Below, piece after piece: positions 1 through 13,500 of a stretch of DNA of 35,467 nucleotides (within the stretch, counting starts at the first letter, position 1; each line of letters opens with the position of its first letter). A program made the translations under genes and the position numbers. The notes under the pieces are model-generated. The model was given only the letters and a program-made list of their open reading frames with translations. It was not told the origin of the DNA and did not search any database. The stretch comes from Pseudomonadota bacterium. GTDB taxonomy: Bacteria > Pseudomonadota > Gammaproteobacteria > Xanthomonadales > Xanthomonadaceae. The stretch lies in assembly GCA_023388955.1 (NCBI GenBank), contig JAEWFH010000120.1, positions 1-35,467 on the forward strand. The letters are read 5' to 3'.

Positions 1-305
1 CCGGCGACGAACTCGATCGCCTCGCGGACCCGGATCCAGCGCGGCAGCACCGCCACGTCGGCGATGAAACACACGTCACGCATCAGCTCGTCGCGCTCGG
101 TGCGCGGATCCTTGCCGAGCACCGACAGGCTGCCCTGGAAGGAAATCAGGCCGAGCATCGCCTTCAGTGCGGTGGTCTTGCCGGCGCCGTTGGGGCCGAT
201 CAGCCCGACGATGCGGCCGGCGGGGATCCGGAACGAGGTGTCGTCCAGGGCGACCGTGTTCCGGTAGGCCTTGCGCAGGCCACTGGCATTGACGACGGCG
301 TCCAT
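1..305 (-). CDS. ABC transporter ATP-binding protein (partial, N-terminal ~101 residues)
   Basis: This is the first part of an ABC-type ATPase; its C-terminus lies beyond the left edge. The N-terminus begins MDAVVNASGLRKAYRNTVAL and carries an intact Walker A, GPNGAGKTT, near residues 37-45, which binds the ATP phosphates. The Q-loop, signature motif and Walker B are not in the window. Two in-frame ATG codons are possible, at 308 and 305. The GGAGG ribosome site is only 3 bases from the first and 6 from the second, so 305 is preferred. The first ATG overlaps the stop of the GntR gene (ATGA), so the two are translationally coupled. The arrangement of YtrA-type regulator followed by ATPase is typical of small exporter operons, where the permease usually follows; here it would be outside the window. 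The substrate cannot be told. Confidence 0.9.
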   Translation of the reverse strand, partial: MDAVVNASGLRKAYRNTVALDDTSFRIPAGRIVGLIGPNGAGKTTALKAMLGLISFQGSLSVLGKDPRTERDELMRDVCFIADVAVLPRWIRVREAIEFVA

Positions 306-670
306 CATGCACCTCCCTTGAGCGGTGCGAGCAGCTTCTCGGGATCCAGGCCGAGCCGGGCGATCCGCTCCAGGACGGCCGGCCATTCCTCGGTGAGGAA
401 ACGGTTGCGCTCGTTTTCGAGCAGCTTGCGGGAGGCTTCTTCGGTGACGTACATGCCCAGACCCCTGCGTTTTTCGACGAGAGCCTCGTCCGCCAGTTCC
501 TGGTAGGCGCGCGAGACGGTGATTGGATTGAGCTGGTATTCGGCGGCGACCTGGCGAACCGAAGGCAGGGCATCGCCGGGTTTGAGCACGCCGTCGAGCA
601 TCATCTCGATGACCCGCTCCTTCAGCTGCCGGTAGATGGGAGCGCCATCGCTCCATTGGACTGCGGTCAT
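305..670 (-). CDS. GntR family (YtrA subfamily) transcriptional regulator
   Basis: A 121-residue DNA-binding protein. Residues about 10-75 form a GntR winged helix-turn-helix: APIYRQLKERVIEMML, then LPSVRQVAAEYQLNPITVSR and the wing LVEKRRGLGMYV. The C-terminal part after it is only about 45 residues and has no FadR, HutC or aminotransferase-like effector domain, which is the mark of the YtrA subfamily. Members normally repress their own operon with neighbouring ABC transporter genes. Here the gene lies 4 bases after a small membrane-protein gene and overlaps the ABC ATPase gene, which fits. The probable operator is the inverted repeat at 981-1002 over the operon promoter. The inducer is unknown. 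Confidence 0.93.
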   Translation of the reverse strand: MTAVQWSDGAPIYRQLKERVIEMMLDGVLKPGDALPSVRQVAAEYQLNPITVSRAYQELADEALVEKRRGLGMYVTEEASRKLLENERNRFLTEEWPAVLERIARLGLDPEKLLAPLKGGA

Positions 671-674
671 TGGG

Positions 675-959
675 TCAACCCCGCGGGAGGAAGGTGAAGT
701 ACGGCATCGCGATCCGTCGATGGGTGGGCGTTTCGGTGCGCTCTGCGCGGTGAGCCCGGGACGCGCCCTCGAGGCCGGCGTCCAGGGCCGCCTCGAGGGC
801 GTCGGCCTGCTCCAGCGCGGCGAGCAGCGCGGAAGGGGGCTCGCCGCCGCCTGCGACCGCAGGGGCGGCGGGCAGAGGGGAGGCGGCGACCAGCGCCACC
901 ACCAGTGCGGCGCCGGAGACGGCCAGCGCGGTGAGGTTGTTCTGCAGCCTGCGGTCCAT
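675..959 (-). CDS. Small membrane-anchored protein of unknown function, first gene of the GntR-ABC operon
   Basis: A 94-residue protein I do not recognise as a named family. It has one hydrophobic segment near residues 9-31 (LTALAVSGAALVVALVAASP), which could be a membrane anchor or an uncleaved signal. An alanine/glutamate-rich, probably helical stretch (ALLAALEQADALEAALDAGL) follows, then a basic C-terminal tail. The tail would be outside the membrane; its side cannot be fixed. It is the promoter-proximal gene, ending 4 bases before the GntR start, so it is very likely co-transcribed with the regulator and ABC ATPase. No strong Shine-Dalgarno is seen; AGGAA lies about 8 bases before the ATG. 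The coding call rests on position, an uninterrupted frame and the ordered hydrophobic segment. Confidence 0.7.
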   Translation of the reverse strand: MDRRLQNNLTALAVSGAALVVALVAASPLPAAPAVAGGGEPPSALLAALEQADALEAALDAGLEGASRAHRAERTETPTHRRIAMPYFTFLPRG

Positions 960-980
960 TTCCGGCGTTCCTGTGGATAG

Positions 981-1002
981 GTGTTGTAGCGAACTATAAC
1001 AC
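981..1002. promoter_or_regulatory. Inverted repeat, probable operator for the YtrA-type regulator
   Basis: Nine-base arms GTGTTGTAG (981-989) and CTATAACAC (994-1002) flank the 4-base centre CGAA; eight of nine pairs match. The repeat covers the -10 hexamer and the likely start site, so a bound dimer would block RNA polymerase. GntR regulators bind such two-fold sites. Assignment to the neighbouring regulator is inference. Confidence 0.5.
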
Positions 1003-1020
1003 CAGTTTCGTGCCCGTCAA
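993..1020 (-). promoter_or_regulatory. Sigma-70-like promoter of the small protein-GntR-ABC operon
   Basis: On the minus strand TTGACG (1015-1020) and TATAGT (993-998) are separated by 16 bases. Each hexamer matches the consensus at five of six positions, the best promoter match seen in the window. Transcription would start about 25 bases upstream of the small protein gene. Confidence 0.6.
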
Positions 1021-1052
1021 CAAGCCCCGCCTACGGGACCGTTCACCGTCCG

Positions 1053-1081
1053 TTGCCCCCGCGCCTCCGGCCCGCGACAAT
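1053..1081 (+). promoter_or_regulatory. Possible promoter of the FKBP gene
   Basis: TTGCCC (1053-1058) and GACAAT (1076-1081) stand 17 bases apart, each matching the consensus at four of six positions. They lie 45 bases before the gene start. A weak, unproven match. Confidence 0.3.
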
Positions 1082-1125
1082 AGCCGGTCAACACCGCCGG
1101 TCATCGGCATACAGGAGTCCCCCGG

Positions 1126-2073
<948 letters not shown>

Positions 2074-2112
2074 ACCCGCCGCGCCCGCGGGCGCGACCAG
2101 AGGGAACTGCGC

Positions 2113-3474
2113 ATGCGCGTCACTGTCTTTGGAATCGGCTACGTCGGGCTGGTCACCGGTACCTGCCTGGCGGAGGCCGGCAACGAGGTCGTCTGCGTGG
2201 ACGTGGACGCCGGCCGGGTGGAAGCGCTCAACCGCGGCGAGATCCCGATCTACGAGCCGGGCCTGGAACCGCTGGTGCGTGGCAACCACGAGGCCGGGCG
2301 GCTGCACTTCACCGTGGACGCGGCCGAGGGCATCGCCCACGGCGAAGTCGTGTTCATCGCGGTGGGCACCCCGCCGGACGAGGACGGCAGTGCCGACCTG
2401 CGCTACGTGCTGGAGGTCGCCCGCACCATCGGCCGGCACCTGGAGCACCCGGCGGTGGTGGTGGACAAGTCCACGGTCCCGGTCGGGACCGCGGAGAAGG
2501 TCCAGGCGGCCATCGCGTCGGAGCTGGCGGCACGCGGCGTGGAAGTCGGCTTCCACGTCGTGTCCAACCCGGAGTTCCTGAAGGAAGGCGCGGCGGTGCA
2601 GGATTTCATGCGCCCCGACCGGGTGGTGCTGGGCGCGGACGACCCCGGGGCGCTGGAGCCCCTGCGCCGGCTGTACGCACCGTTCATCCGCAACCGCGAC
2701 CGCATCATCGCGATGGACCTGCGTTCGGCCGAGCTGACCAAGTACGCCGCCAACGCGATGCTGGCGACCAAGATCAGCTTCATGAACGAGATCGCCGGGA
2801 TCGCCGAGCGCGTCGGGGCGGACGTGGAGATGGTCCGCCAGGGCATCGGCTCGGACTCGCGCATCGGCTGGCATTTCATCTATCCCGGCGCCGGTTATGG
2901 CGGGTCCTGCTTCCCCAAGGACGTGCAGGCGCTGGTACGCACCGCGGAGCAGGCCGGGCGCGAGCCGCTGCTGCTGAACGCGGTGGAGGCGGTCAACCGG
3001 CGCCAGAAGGGCCACCTGTTCGACCTGGTCGGCCGCCACTATGGCGGGACGCAGTCGCTGGCCGGCAAGACCTTCGCGGTCTGGGGCCTGGCCTTCAAGC
3101 CCAATACCGACGACATGCGCGAGGCGTCCAGCCGGCGCCTGCTGGAACAGCTGTGGGAGGCCGGGGCGAGCGTCCGTGCCTTCGACCCGGAGGCGATGCG
3201 CGAGGCGGGCCGGATCTTCGGCGAGCGCGACGACCTGGTGCTGTGCCGGTCCGAGTACGAGGCGCTGGAGGGTGCCGACGCGCTGGTGGTGGTCACCGAG
3301 TGGAAGCAGTTCCGCAGCCCGGACTTCGCCCGCATGCGCGCCGCGCTTGCCGACCGCGTGGTGTTCGACGGACGCAACCTGTATGAGCCGGACGAGGTGG
3401 AGGAGGCCGGGCTGGCCTACTACGCCATCGGGCGCGGGCGTTCGCTGCAGCGCCCGGCCGGGGGGGCGGCATGA
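2113..3474 (+). CDS. ugd: UDP-glucose 6-dehydrogenase
   Basis: A 453-residue cytosolic enzyme that oxidises UDP-glucose to UDP-glucuronate with two NAD, supplying precursors for exopolysaccharide or lipid A modification. The N-terminal Rossmann domain starts with GIGYVGLVTGTCLAEAG (residues 7-23). STVPVGT (120-126) and NPEFLKEGAA (152-161) contribute to the active site. The catalytic cysteine is Cys266 in GYGGSCFPKD. The C-terminal UDP-binding domain has the conserved AFKPNTDDMREA stretch. Length is usual for the bacterial family. AGAGGGA lies 7 bases before the ATG. Its stop overlaps the start of slyX (ATGA). GDP-mannose dehydrogenase is a relative, but the motifs fit UDP-glucose dehydrogenase better. 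Confidence 0.96.
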   Translation: MRVTVFGIGYVGLVTGTCLAEAGNEVVCVDVDAGRVEALNRGEIPIYEPGLEPLVRGNHEAGRLHFTVDAAEGIAHGEVVFIAVGTPPDEDGSADLRYVLEVARTIGRHLEHPAVVVDKSTVPVGTAEKVQAAIASELAARGVEVGFHVVSNPEFLKEGAAVQDFMRPDRVVLGADDPGALEPLRRLYAPFIRNRDRIIAMDLRSAELTKYAANAMLATKISFMNEIAGIAERVGADVEMVRQGIGSDSRIGWHFIYPGAGYGGSCFPKDVQALVRTAEQAGREPLLLNAVEAVNRRQKGHLFDLVGRHYGGTQSLAGKTFAVWGLAFKPNTDDMREASSRRLLEQLWEAGASVRAFDPEAMREAGRIFGERDDLVLCRSEYEALEGADALVVVTEWKQFRSPDFARMRAALADRVVFDGRNLYEPDEVEEAGLAYYAIGRGRSLQRPAGGAA

Positions 3475-3716
3475 GCGCGCAGGACGCCTCCGACGGGGTG
3501 GAGCAGCGCCTGGTCGACCTGGAGAGCCGGCTGGCGTTCCAGGAGCACGCCCTGGGCGAACTCAGCGATGCACTGGCCGCCGCGCGCGACGAGGAGGCAC
3601 GCAACAACCTCAAGCTGATGCGCTTGACCGAGGAGCTGCGCCAGCTGCGGCTGTCGCTGTCGGCGAACCCGCACGCGGCGGACCCGGCCTCCGAGCCGCC
3701 GCCGCCCCATTACTGA
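3471..3716 (+). CDS. slyX: SlyX family protein
   Basis: An 81-residue protein of the SlyX family, whose molecular role is not established. Residues 10-65 form a heptad-patterned coiled coil (VEQRLVDLESRLAFQEHALG, then LKLMRLTEELRQL), and the chain ends in the family's typical proline-rich PPPPHY. The start overlaps the ugd stop by 4 bases (ATGA), so it is translationally coupled to ugd. Length matches the family (70-80 residues). Confidence 0.9.
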   Translation: MSAQDASDGVEQRLVDLESRLAFQEHALGELSDALAAARDEEARNNLKLMRLTEELRQLRLSLSANPHAADPASEPPPPHY

Positions 3717-3740
3717 CCCATTGCGGTACGACGTAACGAC

Positions 3741-4409
3741 ATGAGCGATACCCTGCGCCAACAACTCCTTGGACTCGGCTTCAAGGAAGCCGCGCGAACG
3801 CGCCAGGACGAGCGCCGCGGCGGCCGCGCGGGCGGCAAGGGCCCTGGCAAGGGACCCTCCGGCGAGCGCGGTGGGCAGGCGGCGAAGCCCGCCGGCGAGC
3901 GCATCCGCCCGGCGACTGGCAAGGGTGGACAGCGCGACGCGCGAAAGCCGGGCAAGCCGGGTTCCGGTCGCGGCCAGGGCCGTGGCGAGATCGACCTGGC
4001 CAAGGCCTACGCGATCCGCGCGCAGAAGGAAAAAGACGAGCGCATCGCCGCCGAGCAAGCCAGGCAGGAGCAGGCCCGCCGTCGCCGCGAGGCACGGGCG
4101 AAGCTCGTCTCGCTGGTCGAGGGCAAGGTGCTCAACACGCAGGAGGCGGAGATCGCCCGCCACTTCGAGTACGGCGGCAAGATCAAGCGCATCTACGTTA
4201 CCGACGAGCAGCTGAAGTCGCTCAACGCCGGCGAACTGGGCGTGCTGCAACTCAACGGCCGCTACCTGCTGGTCGCCGCCGCGGTGCTGGCGGAGGCGGA
4301 AGAGGTCTTCCCCGAGTCGGTGGCGCTCAAGGTCGATTCGCAGGCCCCGGCCGCCGACGATCCGTACAGCGACCCGAAGTACGAGGTTCCCGACGACCTG
4401 GTCTGGTAA
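3741..4409 (+). CDS. DUF2058 family protein (YaiL-like nucleoprotein)
   Basis: A 222-residue cytosolic protein of the DUF2058 family (YaiL in E. coli, described as a nucleoprotein/polynucleotide-associated enzyme; function unproven). It opens with the family signature MSDTLRQQLLGLGFKEA. A low-complexity Gly/Lys/Arg/Pro-rich linker (about residues 28-80) follows, likely disordered and nucleic-acid binding. Next comes a charged helix (KAYAIRAQKEKDERIAAEQA), and a C-terminal globular domain (VLNTQEAEIARHFEYGGKIK to the end). No Shine-Dalgarno is evident before the ATG. It starts 24 bases after slyX and probably closes the ugd-slyX operon. It converges on metH with a 5-base gap. Confidence 0.88.
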   Translation: MSDTLRQQLLGLGFKEAARTRQDERRGGRAGGKGPGKGPSGERGGQAAKPAGERIRPATGKGGQRDARKPGKPGSGRGQGRGEIDLAKAYAIRAQKEKDERIAAEQARQEQARRRREARAKLVSLVEGKVLNTQEAEIARHFEYGGKIKRIYVTDEQLKSLNAGELGVLQLNGRYLLVAAAVLAEAEEVFPESVALKVDSQAPAADDPYSDPKYEVPDDLVW

Positions 4410-4414
4410 GGGGC

Positions 4415-7107
<2,693 letters not shown>

Positions 7108-7111
<4 letters not shown>

Positions 7112-8151
7112 GCCGCGTCCTCCACCGCCGGCACCTTCCGCGGCGACAGGCCGGCCACCGCCTCGCCGATCGCCCGGATGTGCTCCGGGGTGGTGCCGCA
7201 GCAGCCGCCGACCAGGTTCAGCAGCCCGTCGCGGGCGAAGCCGCCCAGGTCGCGGGCCATGTCCTGCGGAGACTCGTCGTAGCCTCCAAGGGCGTTGGGC
7301 AGCCCCGCGTTGGGGTGGGTGCACACGAGGGTGTCGGCGACGCGGGACAGCACGTCGATGTGCTGGCGCAGCTCCTTGGCGCCCAGGGCGCAGTTGAGCC
7401 CGATCGCCAGCGGCGCGGCGTGCCGCACCGAGTACCAGAAGGCCTCGGCGGTCTGCCCGGAAAGCGTCCGCCCGGAGGCATCGGTGATCGTCCCGGAGAC
7501 GATCACCGGCAGCCGCCCACCGGCCGCGTCGAACACCTCGGCGATCGCGAACAGCGCGGCCTTGGCATTGAGGGTGTCGAACACGGTCTCCACCATCAGC
7601 ACGTCCGCGCCGCCCTCGACCAGGCCTTCGGCCGCCTCGCGGTAGGCCTCGCGCAGCTGATCGAAGTCGATGGCGCGGAAGCCGGGACGGTTGACGTCCG
7701 GGCTGAGCGAGGCGGTACGGCTGGTCGGCCCGAGCACGCCGACCGCGAAGCGCGGGCGTCCCGGCGTGGTCGCCGCGACCGCATCACAGGCTTCCCGCGC
7801 CAGCCGGGCGCCGGCGGCATTGAGCTCGCGCGCCAGCTCCGGCAGGCCGTAGTCGGCCAGGGAAATCGAGGTGGAGTTGAAGGTGTTGGTCTCGACCAGG
7901 TCGGCCCCGGCCTCGAGGTAGGCGCGGTGGATGCCGGCGATCAGCTCCGGGCGGGTCAGGCTGAGCAGGTCGTTGTTGCCGCGCTGGTCGCGCGCCGCGT
8001 CGGCGAAGCGCTCGCCGCGGTAGTCGGCCTCCTGCAGGCGGTGTTGCTGGATCATGGTGCCCATGGCGCCGTCGAGCACCAGGATGCGCTCCCCGAGCGC
8101 GTGCAGGAGGGCCTTGGCCCGCTCGGGATGCAGCCAGGGGAGCTGGTTCAT
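7108..8151 (-). CDS. metH: Methionine synthase, N-terminal part: homocysteine-binding domain
   Basis: A 347-residue homocysteine S-methyltransferase domain. It begins with VLDGAMGTMIQQ (24-35), the usual opening of the barrel. The zinc-binding cysteines lie in GLNCALGAKELR and in VGGCCGTTPEHI near the C-terminus; zinc activates the homocysteine thiolate. Alone it lacks folate and cobalamin domains, so it must act with the product of the overlapping downstream gene. Such division of MetH between its first and second modules is known in Xanthomonas relatives. AAGGAG lies 9 bases before the ATG. It begins 21 bases after the regulator gene and is probably in one transcript with it. A stand-alone methyltransferase (BhmT/MmuM type) is unlikely given the neighbour. 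Confidence 0.96.
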
Positions 8152-8172
8152 GGCTCGATACTCCTTGGCGGA

Positions 8173-9105
8173 TCAGTCCGGCTTGCGGCCGATCAGCGCG
8201 ATGACCTCGAAATGCGGCGGGCGGCGCTCACGGGTGGCGAGGCCGCAGCTGGTGACCTGCAGGCCGGCGCGGGTGGCGAAGCGCTGCAGTTCCTTTTCGG
8301 TGAAGCCCAGGTTGACGTGGCCATAGGCCTCCGCGACCGCCTGGTGGCCGTGCCGGGCCAGGCTGGTCAGCAGCAGCCGGCCGCCGGGGCGGAGCACCCG
8401 GACCGCCTCGACGACGGCTTTCGCGGGTTGCTCGGCCCAGGTCAGCGCGTGCATCAGCACCACCAGGTCGAAGCTGGCGGCATCGAAGGGCAGGGCGTGC
8501 ATGTCGCCCTCGGTGACCTCCACGTTCTCCAGCCGGCGCAGGCGTTCGGAAGCAGCCAGCACCACCTTGGTGCTGGAGTCCAGGCAGACGTAGCGGTGCG
8601 AGTGCGGTGCCAGCAGTTCGGCCAGCACGCCGTCGCCGGAGGCCACGTCGAGCACGTCGCCAGGCTCCAGCAGCGGCAGTGCGGAGCGCGCCATGGCCTC
8701 CCAGGTCCGGCCGGGGGAGTAGTGGCGCTCCATGTCGCCGGCAACCGCGTCGGCCCAGTTCTGGCCGGCGGCGCGGGCTGCCAGTACCTCCGGGACGCGT
8801 TCGGCATCCTGCTTCAGCAGCGGGTCATCGCTGCCCGAGCGCAAGGTGTTCCACAATTGCCGCTGGGCCTCGTCCAGGCCGTCCTCGTCGAACCGGTAGT
8901 AGGCCGACACGCCGGCCCGGCGGTCGCGCACCAGGCCGGCTTCGCGCAGGCGCGCCAGGTGGGTGGAGACGCGCGGCTGGGCCAGGCGGGTGATGGCGGA
9001 CAGCTCCGCCACCGTGAGTTCCTCGTCCTCCAGCAGGGCCAGCAAGCGGACGCGGGTGGCGTCGGCGAACACCTTCAGTCGCGCCGACCAGGCTTCCAGA
9101 TCCAT
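8173..9105 (-). CDS. ArsR-type HTH regulator fused to a SAM-dependent methyltransferase (SahR-like)
   Basis: A 310-residue fusion. Residues 1-75 are an ArsR winged helix with recognition region LAQPRVSTHLARLREAGLV (41-59). Where metal sensors have ELCVCDL this protein has ELTVAEL, so the cysteine metal site is absent. Residues about 125-305 form a class I methyltransferase with motif I VLDVASGDGVL (151-161) and RVLRPGGRLLL later. The ATG at 9105 is chosen because GAAGGTG precedes it; an in-frame ATG at 9123 lies inside the palindrome. It heads the metH operon. Proteobacterial SahR regulators are ArsR proteins that sense S-adenosylhomocysteine and control methionine-cycle genes; a methyltransferase-like domain would suit that ligand. 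The SahR assignment is inference from context. Confidence 0.88.
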   Translation of the reverse strand: MDLEAWSARLKVFADATRVRLLALLEDEELTVAELSAITRLAQPRVSTHLARLREAGLVRDRRAGVSAYYRFDEDGLDEAQRQLWNTLRSGSDDPLLKQDAERVPEVLAARAAGQNWADAVAGDMERHYSPGRTWEAMARSALPLLEPGDVLDVASGDGVLAELLAPHSHRYVCLDSSTKVVLAASERLRRLENVEVTEGDMHALPFDAASFDLVVLMHALTWAEQPAKAVVEAVRVLRPGGRLLLTSLARHGHQAVAEAYGHVNLGFTEKELQRFATRAGLQVTSCGLATRERRPPHFEVIALIGRKPD

Positions 9106-9122
9106 CGATGCACCTTCATGCA

Positions 9123-9136
9123 TGTATCGCGATACA
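9123..9136. promoter_or_regulatory. Perfect 14-bp palindrome, probable operator of the fused regulator
   Basis: TGTATCG is followed directly by its reverse complement CGATACA. It lies 17 bases upstream of the regulator start codon and just downstream of the likely transcription start, where a bound ArsR dimer would repress. It is also in the shared 146-base divergent region with the acyl-CoA dehydrogenase gene. Confidence 0.5.
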
Positions 9137-9143
9137 GCGATGA

Positions 9144-9172
9144 AGTCTGCGCGTGCCGCCTGTCACGGTCAA
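9144..9172 (-). promoter_or_regulatory. Possible promoter of the regulator-metH operon
   Basis: On the minus strand TTGACC (9167-9172) and CAGACT (9144-9149) are 17 bases apart. The -35 is good, the -10 matches only three of six. The predicted start falls just upstream of the palindrome. Confidence 0.35.
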
Positions 9173-9214
9173 GCCGGCGGTCCCGTGCCTCTTCGGTAAC
9201 CGCTGCCCGGGCGG

Positions 9215-9220
9215 TACAAT
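9215..9220 (+). promoter_or_regulatory. -10 element of the acyl-CoA dehydrogenase promoter
   Basis: TACAAT in the context GGCGGTACAATCG; the same context recurs before iscA (32576-32589). The -35 position (TTCGGT, 9192-9197, 17-base spacer) is poor. Confidence 0.38.
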
Positions 9221-9251
9221 CGGCGGATTCCATCGAACCGAGGTGTCGAAC

Positions 9252-10412
<1,161 letters not shown>

Positions 10413-10454
10413 GCGCGGATGGACGTGTCCCGGTATCCCGCCTTGCATGTGAAA

Positions 10455-10504
10455 CGCGGCTGCGATCGCCGCGACATTCCGATCGCCGCCGGCGAGGGCC
10501 GGCG
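10455..10504 (+). terminator. Two GC-rich hairpins between the acyl-CoA dehydrogenase and glutamate dehydrogenase genes
   Basis: CGCGGC/GCCGCG (10455-10473, 7-base loop) and CGCCGGC/GCCGGCG (10487-10504, 4-base loop) are perfect stems. Neither is followed by a T-run, so intrinsic termination is doubtful; they may pause polymerase or protect the transcript end. Confidence 0.25.
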
Positions 10505-10581
10505 TTGCCCCCACCGTTGACTCAACGAGCCCCGGCCCGCGTGTGAGCGCGGGCTTCAACGTAACTGGACAACCGGTCTCC

Positions 10582-13500
10582 ATGAACAAGCAGCGCAAGT
10601 CCCCCGCGTCGACCGCGGGCAAGTCCGTCCCGACCCCCGCATCGCAGGAGAAGGCCGTGTCCCTGCAGCCGATCCTGAAGGCGATGCGGGCCGAGCTGCC
10701 GAAGGCAGGCCACGCGCAGGCCGAGGCGTTCCTCAACGCCTTCTACGAGCGCATGGGGGAGGACGAGCTCCCCGAACACACCCCGGAAGGCTGGGCCGCC
10801 CTGGCCGCCGACTTCCTCGGGTTCATCGCCACGCGCAAGGCCGGGGCCGAACTGGTCCGGCTGTTCAACCCCACCCGCAAGACCCACGGCTGGGAGTCCC
10901 CGCACACCGTGCTGCAGGTCGCCAACGACGACATGCCGTTCCTGGTCGACTCGGTGACCATGGCCCTGTCGGAGCTGGGTATCGGCGTGCACGTGCTGGG
11001 CCACCCGGTGCTGCGCGTCTCGCGCGACAGGGCCGGCAAGCTGCAGGGGGTCGGCGAGGGCGAGGCGGAGTCGCTGATGCACCTGGAGATCGACCGCCAG
11101 GCGCCGGACGACATGCCGCGCATCGAGGCGGCCGTGCGGGCCGTGCTGGCCGACGTGCGTGCGATCGTGCGCGACTGGGAGCCAATGCGCGAGCGCATGC
11201 TGAAGGTCGCCGACGAACTGGAAGGCCGCCGGTTGCCGGTCGACGATGAGGGCCGCAAGGAGGCGCAGGAGTTCCTGCGCTGGGCCGCCGACGACCACTT
11301 CATCTTCTTCGGCTTCCGCGAGTACGAGGTGGTGGAGGAGGGCGGTGAGCCGGTCCTGCGCGCGGTCAAGGGCAGCGGCCTGGGCCTGCTGCGCGGCAGC
11401 GAAGGCAGCGCGCCGCGGTTGATCAGTTCGCTGGCGGCCACCTACATGCCGCACTCGGGCGCGATCGACGCGCTGATCCTGACCAAGACCAACGCCCGTA
11501 CCACGCTGCACCGCCCCGGCTACATGGACTACGTGGGCGTGCTGACCTATGGCGAGGACGGCAAGCCGGTCCGGGAAGAGCGCTTCCTCGGCCTGTACAC
11601 CTCCTCGGCCTACAACCGCCGCCCGTGGGAGATCCCGCTGGTGCGCCAGCGCCACGCCCACGTGATGGACAACTCCGGCCTGCGCCCGGAGAGCCACAGC
11701 GGCAAGGCGCTGCGCCACATCCTGGAGACCCTGCCGCGCGACGAGCTGTTCCAGTCCACCGGCGAGGAACTGCTGCGCACCACCACCGGCATCCTCGGCC
11801 TGCAGGAGCGGGTGCGTCCGCGCATGTTCCTGCGCCGTGACCGCTACGGCCGTTTCTTCTCTGCGCTGGTGTACATCCCGCGCGAGCGTTTCAACACCGA
11901 CGTGCGCCTGCGCATCGAGGCGATGTTCAGGCGCGCCCTGCACGGCGAACACGTGGACAGCTCGGTGTCCTTCGGCGAATCCCCGCTCGCCCAGGTGCAC
12001 CTGCTGGTGCGCCCGCGCAACGGCGAGCGCGTACAGGTCGACGCCGCGGCGATCGAGGCCGAGCTGGTCGAAATCGTCCGCGACTGGCGCGACGAACTGC
12101 GCGACATGCTGGTCGAACGCCACGGCGAGCAGTCCGGGCTGGCCATGGCGGCCCGGTTCGGCCGTGCGCTGCCGGCGGGCTACATCGAAGAGGTCTCGGT
12201 GCCGGCGGCCGCTGCCGACGTGGAGAACCTGGCCGCGCTGGAAGGTCCGCAGGACCTGCGCCTGAGCCTGTGCCGCCTGCGCCCGGGCGCGGGGGGGCTG
12301 CGCTTCAAGTTCTACCGCCAGGACGGCGACATCCCGCTGTCGGATGCGCTGCCGCTGATGGAGAACATGGGGCTGCGGGTCATCACCGAGCACCCGTACC
12401 GCCTGTACGCCGGCGAGAGCCTGTTCTACATCCAGGACTTCGAGGTCGAGGCGCTGGAGGAGGGCGCCGACGTCGACGGCCTGCACGCCCGCTTCGAGGA
12501 CGCCTTCGCCGCCGTGTGGCGCGGTGATGCCGAGAACGACGGCCTCAACCGCCTGGTCCTGGCCGCCGGCCTGAGCTGGCGCCAGGTCGGGATGCTGCGC
12601 GCCTACTGCAAGTACCTGCTGCAGGTCGGCGTGCCGTTCTCGCAGGCCTACGTCGAGCAGACCTTCGCCCGCTATCCGCTGCTGGCGCGCCTGCTGGTGG
12701 AGATGTTCGAGGCCCGCTTCGACCCCGCCGCCGACCGCGGTGCCCGCGAGCGCAAGGACGAGCTCGCCCAGTTCGCCGCCCAGGTCGAGGGCCTGGCCGG
12801 GGGCGATGCCTCGGTGCTGGCCGCCCTGGAGCCGCTGCTCGTTGCCCGCAAGGGCAAGCGCAAGGCCCGCATGGAGGCCGTGCACGAGGCCATGTCGGCA
12901 CTGCTGGACCGGGTGTCGAGCCTGGACGAGGACCGCATCCTGCGCAGCTTCATCGGCGTGATCGGCGCGACCCTGCGCACCAGCTACTACCAGGCCGGCG
13001 TCGGCGGGGCCCGGTGCGGCTACGTCGCTTACAAGTTCGATACCGCGCTGGTGCCCGACGCGCCCAAGCCGGTTCCGTACCGCGAGATCTTCGTCTACGG
13101 CCCGCGCGTGGAGGGCATCCACCTGCGCTTCGGCGCGGTGGCCCGTGGCGGCCTGCGCTGGTCGGACCGCCGCGAGGATTTCCGCACCGAGGTGCTGGGC
13201 CTGGTCAAGGCGCAGATGGTCAAGAACACCATCATCGTCCCGGTCGGCGCCAAGGGCGGCTTCATCGTCAAGCGCCCGCCTGCCGGCCGTGACGCCCTGC
13301 AGGCCGAGGGCGTGGCCTGCTACCGGATGTTCATCAACGGCCTGCTCGACATCACCGACAACCTGGTGGACGGCGCCATCGTCCATCCCGACGACGTGGT
13401 CCGCCATGACGGGGACGACCCGTACATGGTGGTCGCCGCCGACAAGGGCACCGCGCGCTTCTCCGACATCGCCAACCAGATCTCCGCCGACCATGGCTTC

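Noticed and set aside
9123..9123. ATG at 9123 as start of the fused regulator
   Set aside because: It overlaps the palindrome and lacks a ribosome site; the ATG at 9105 has GAAGGTG at good spacing.
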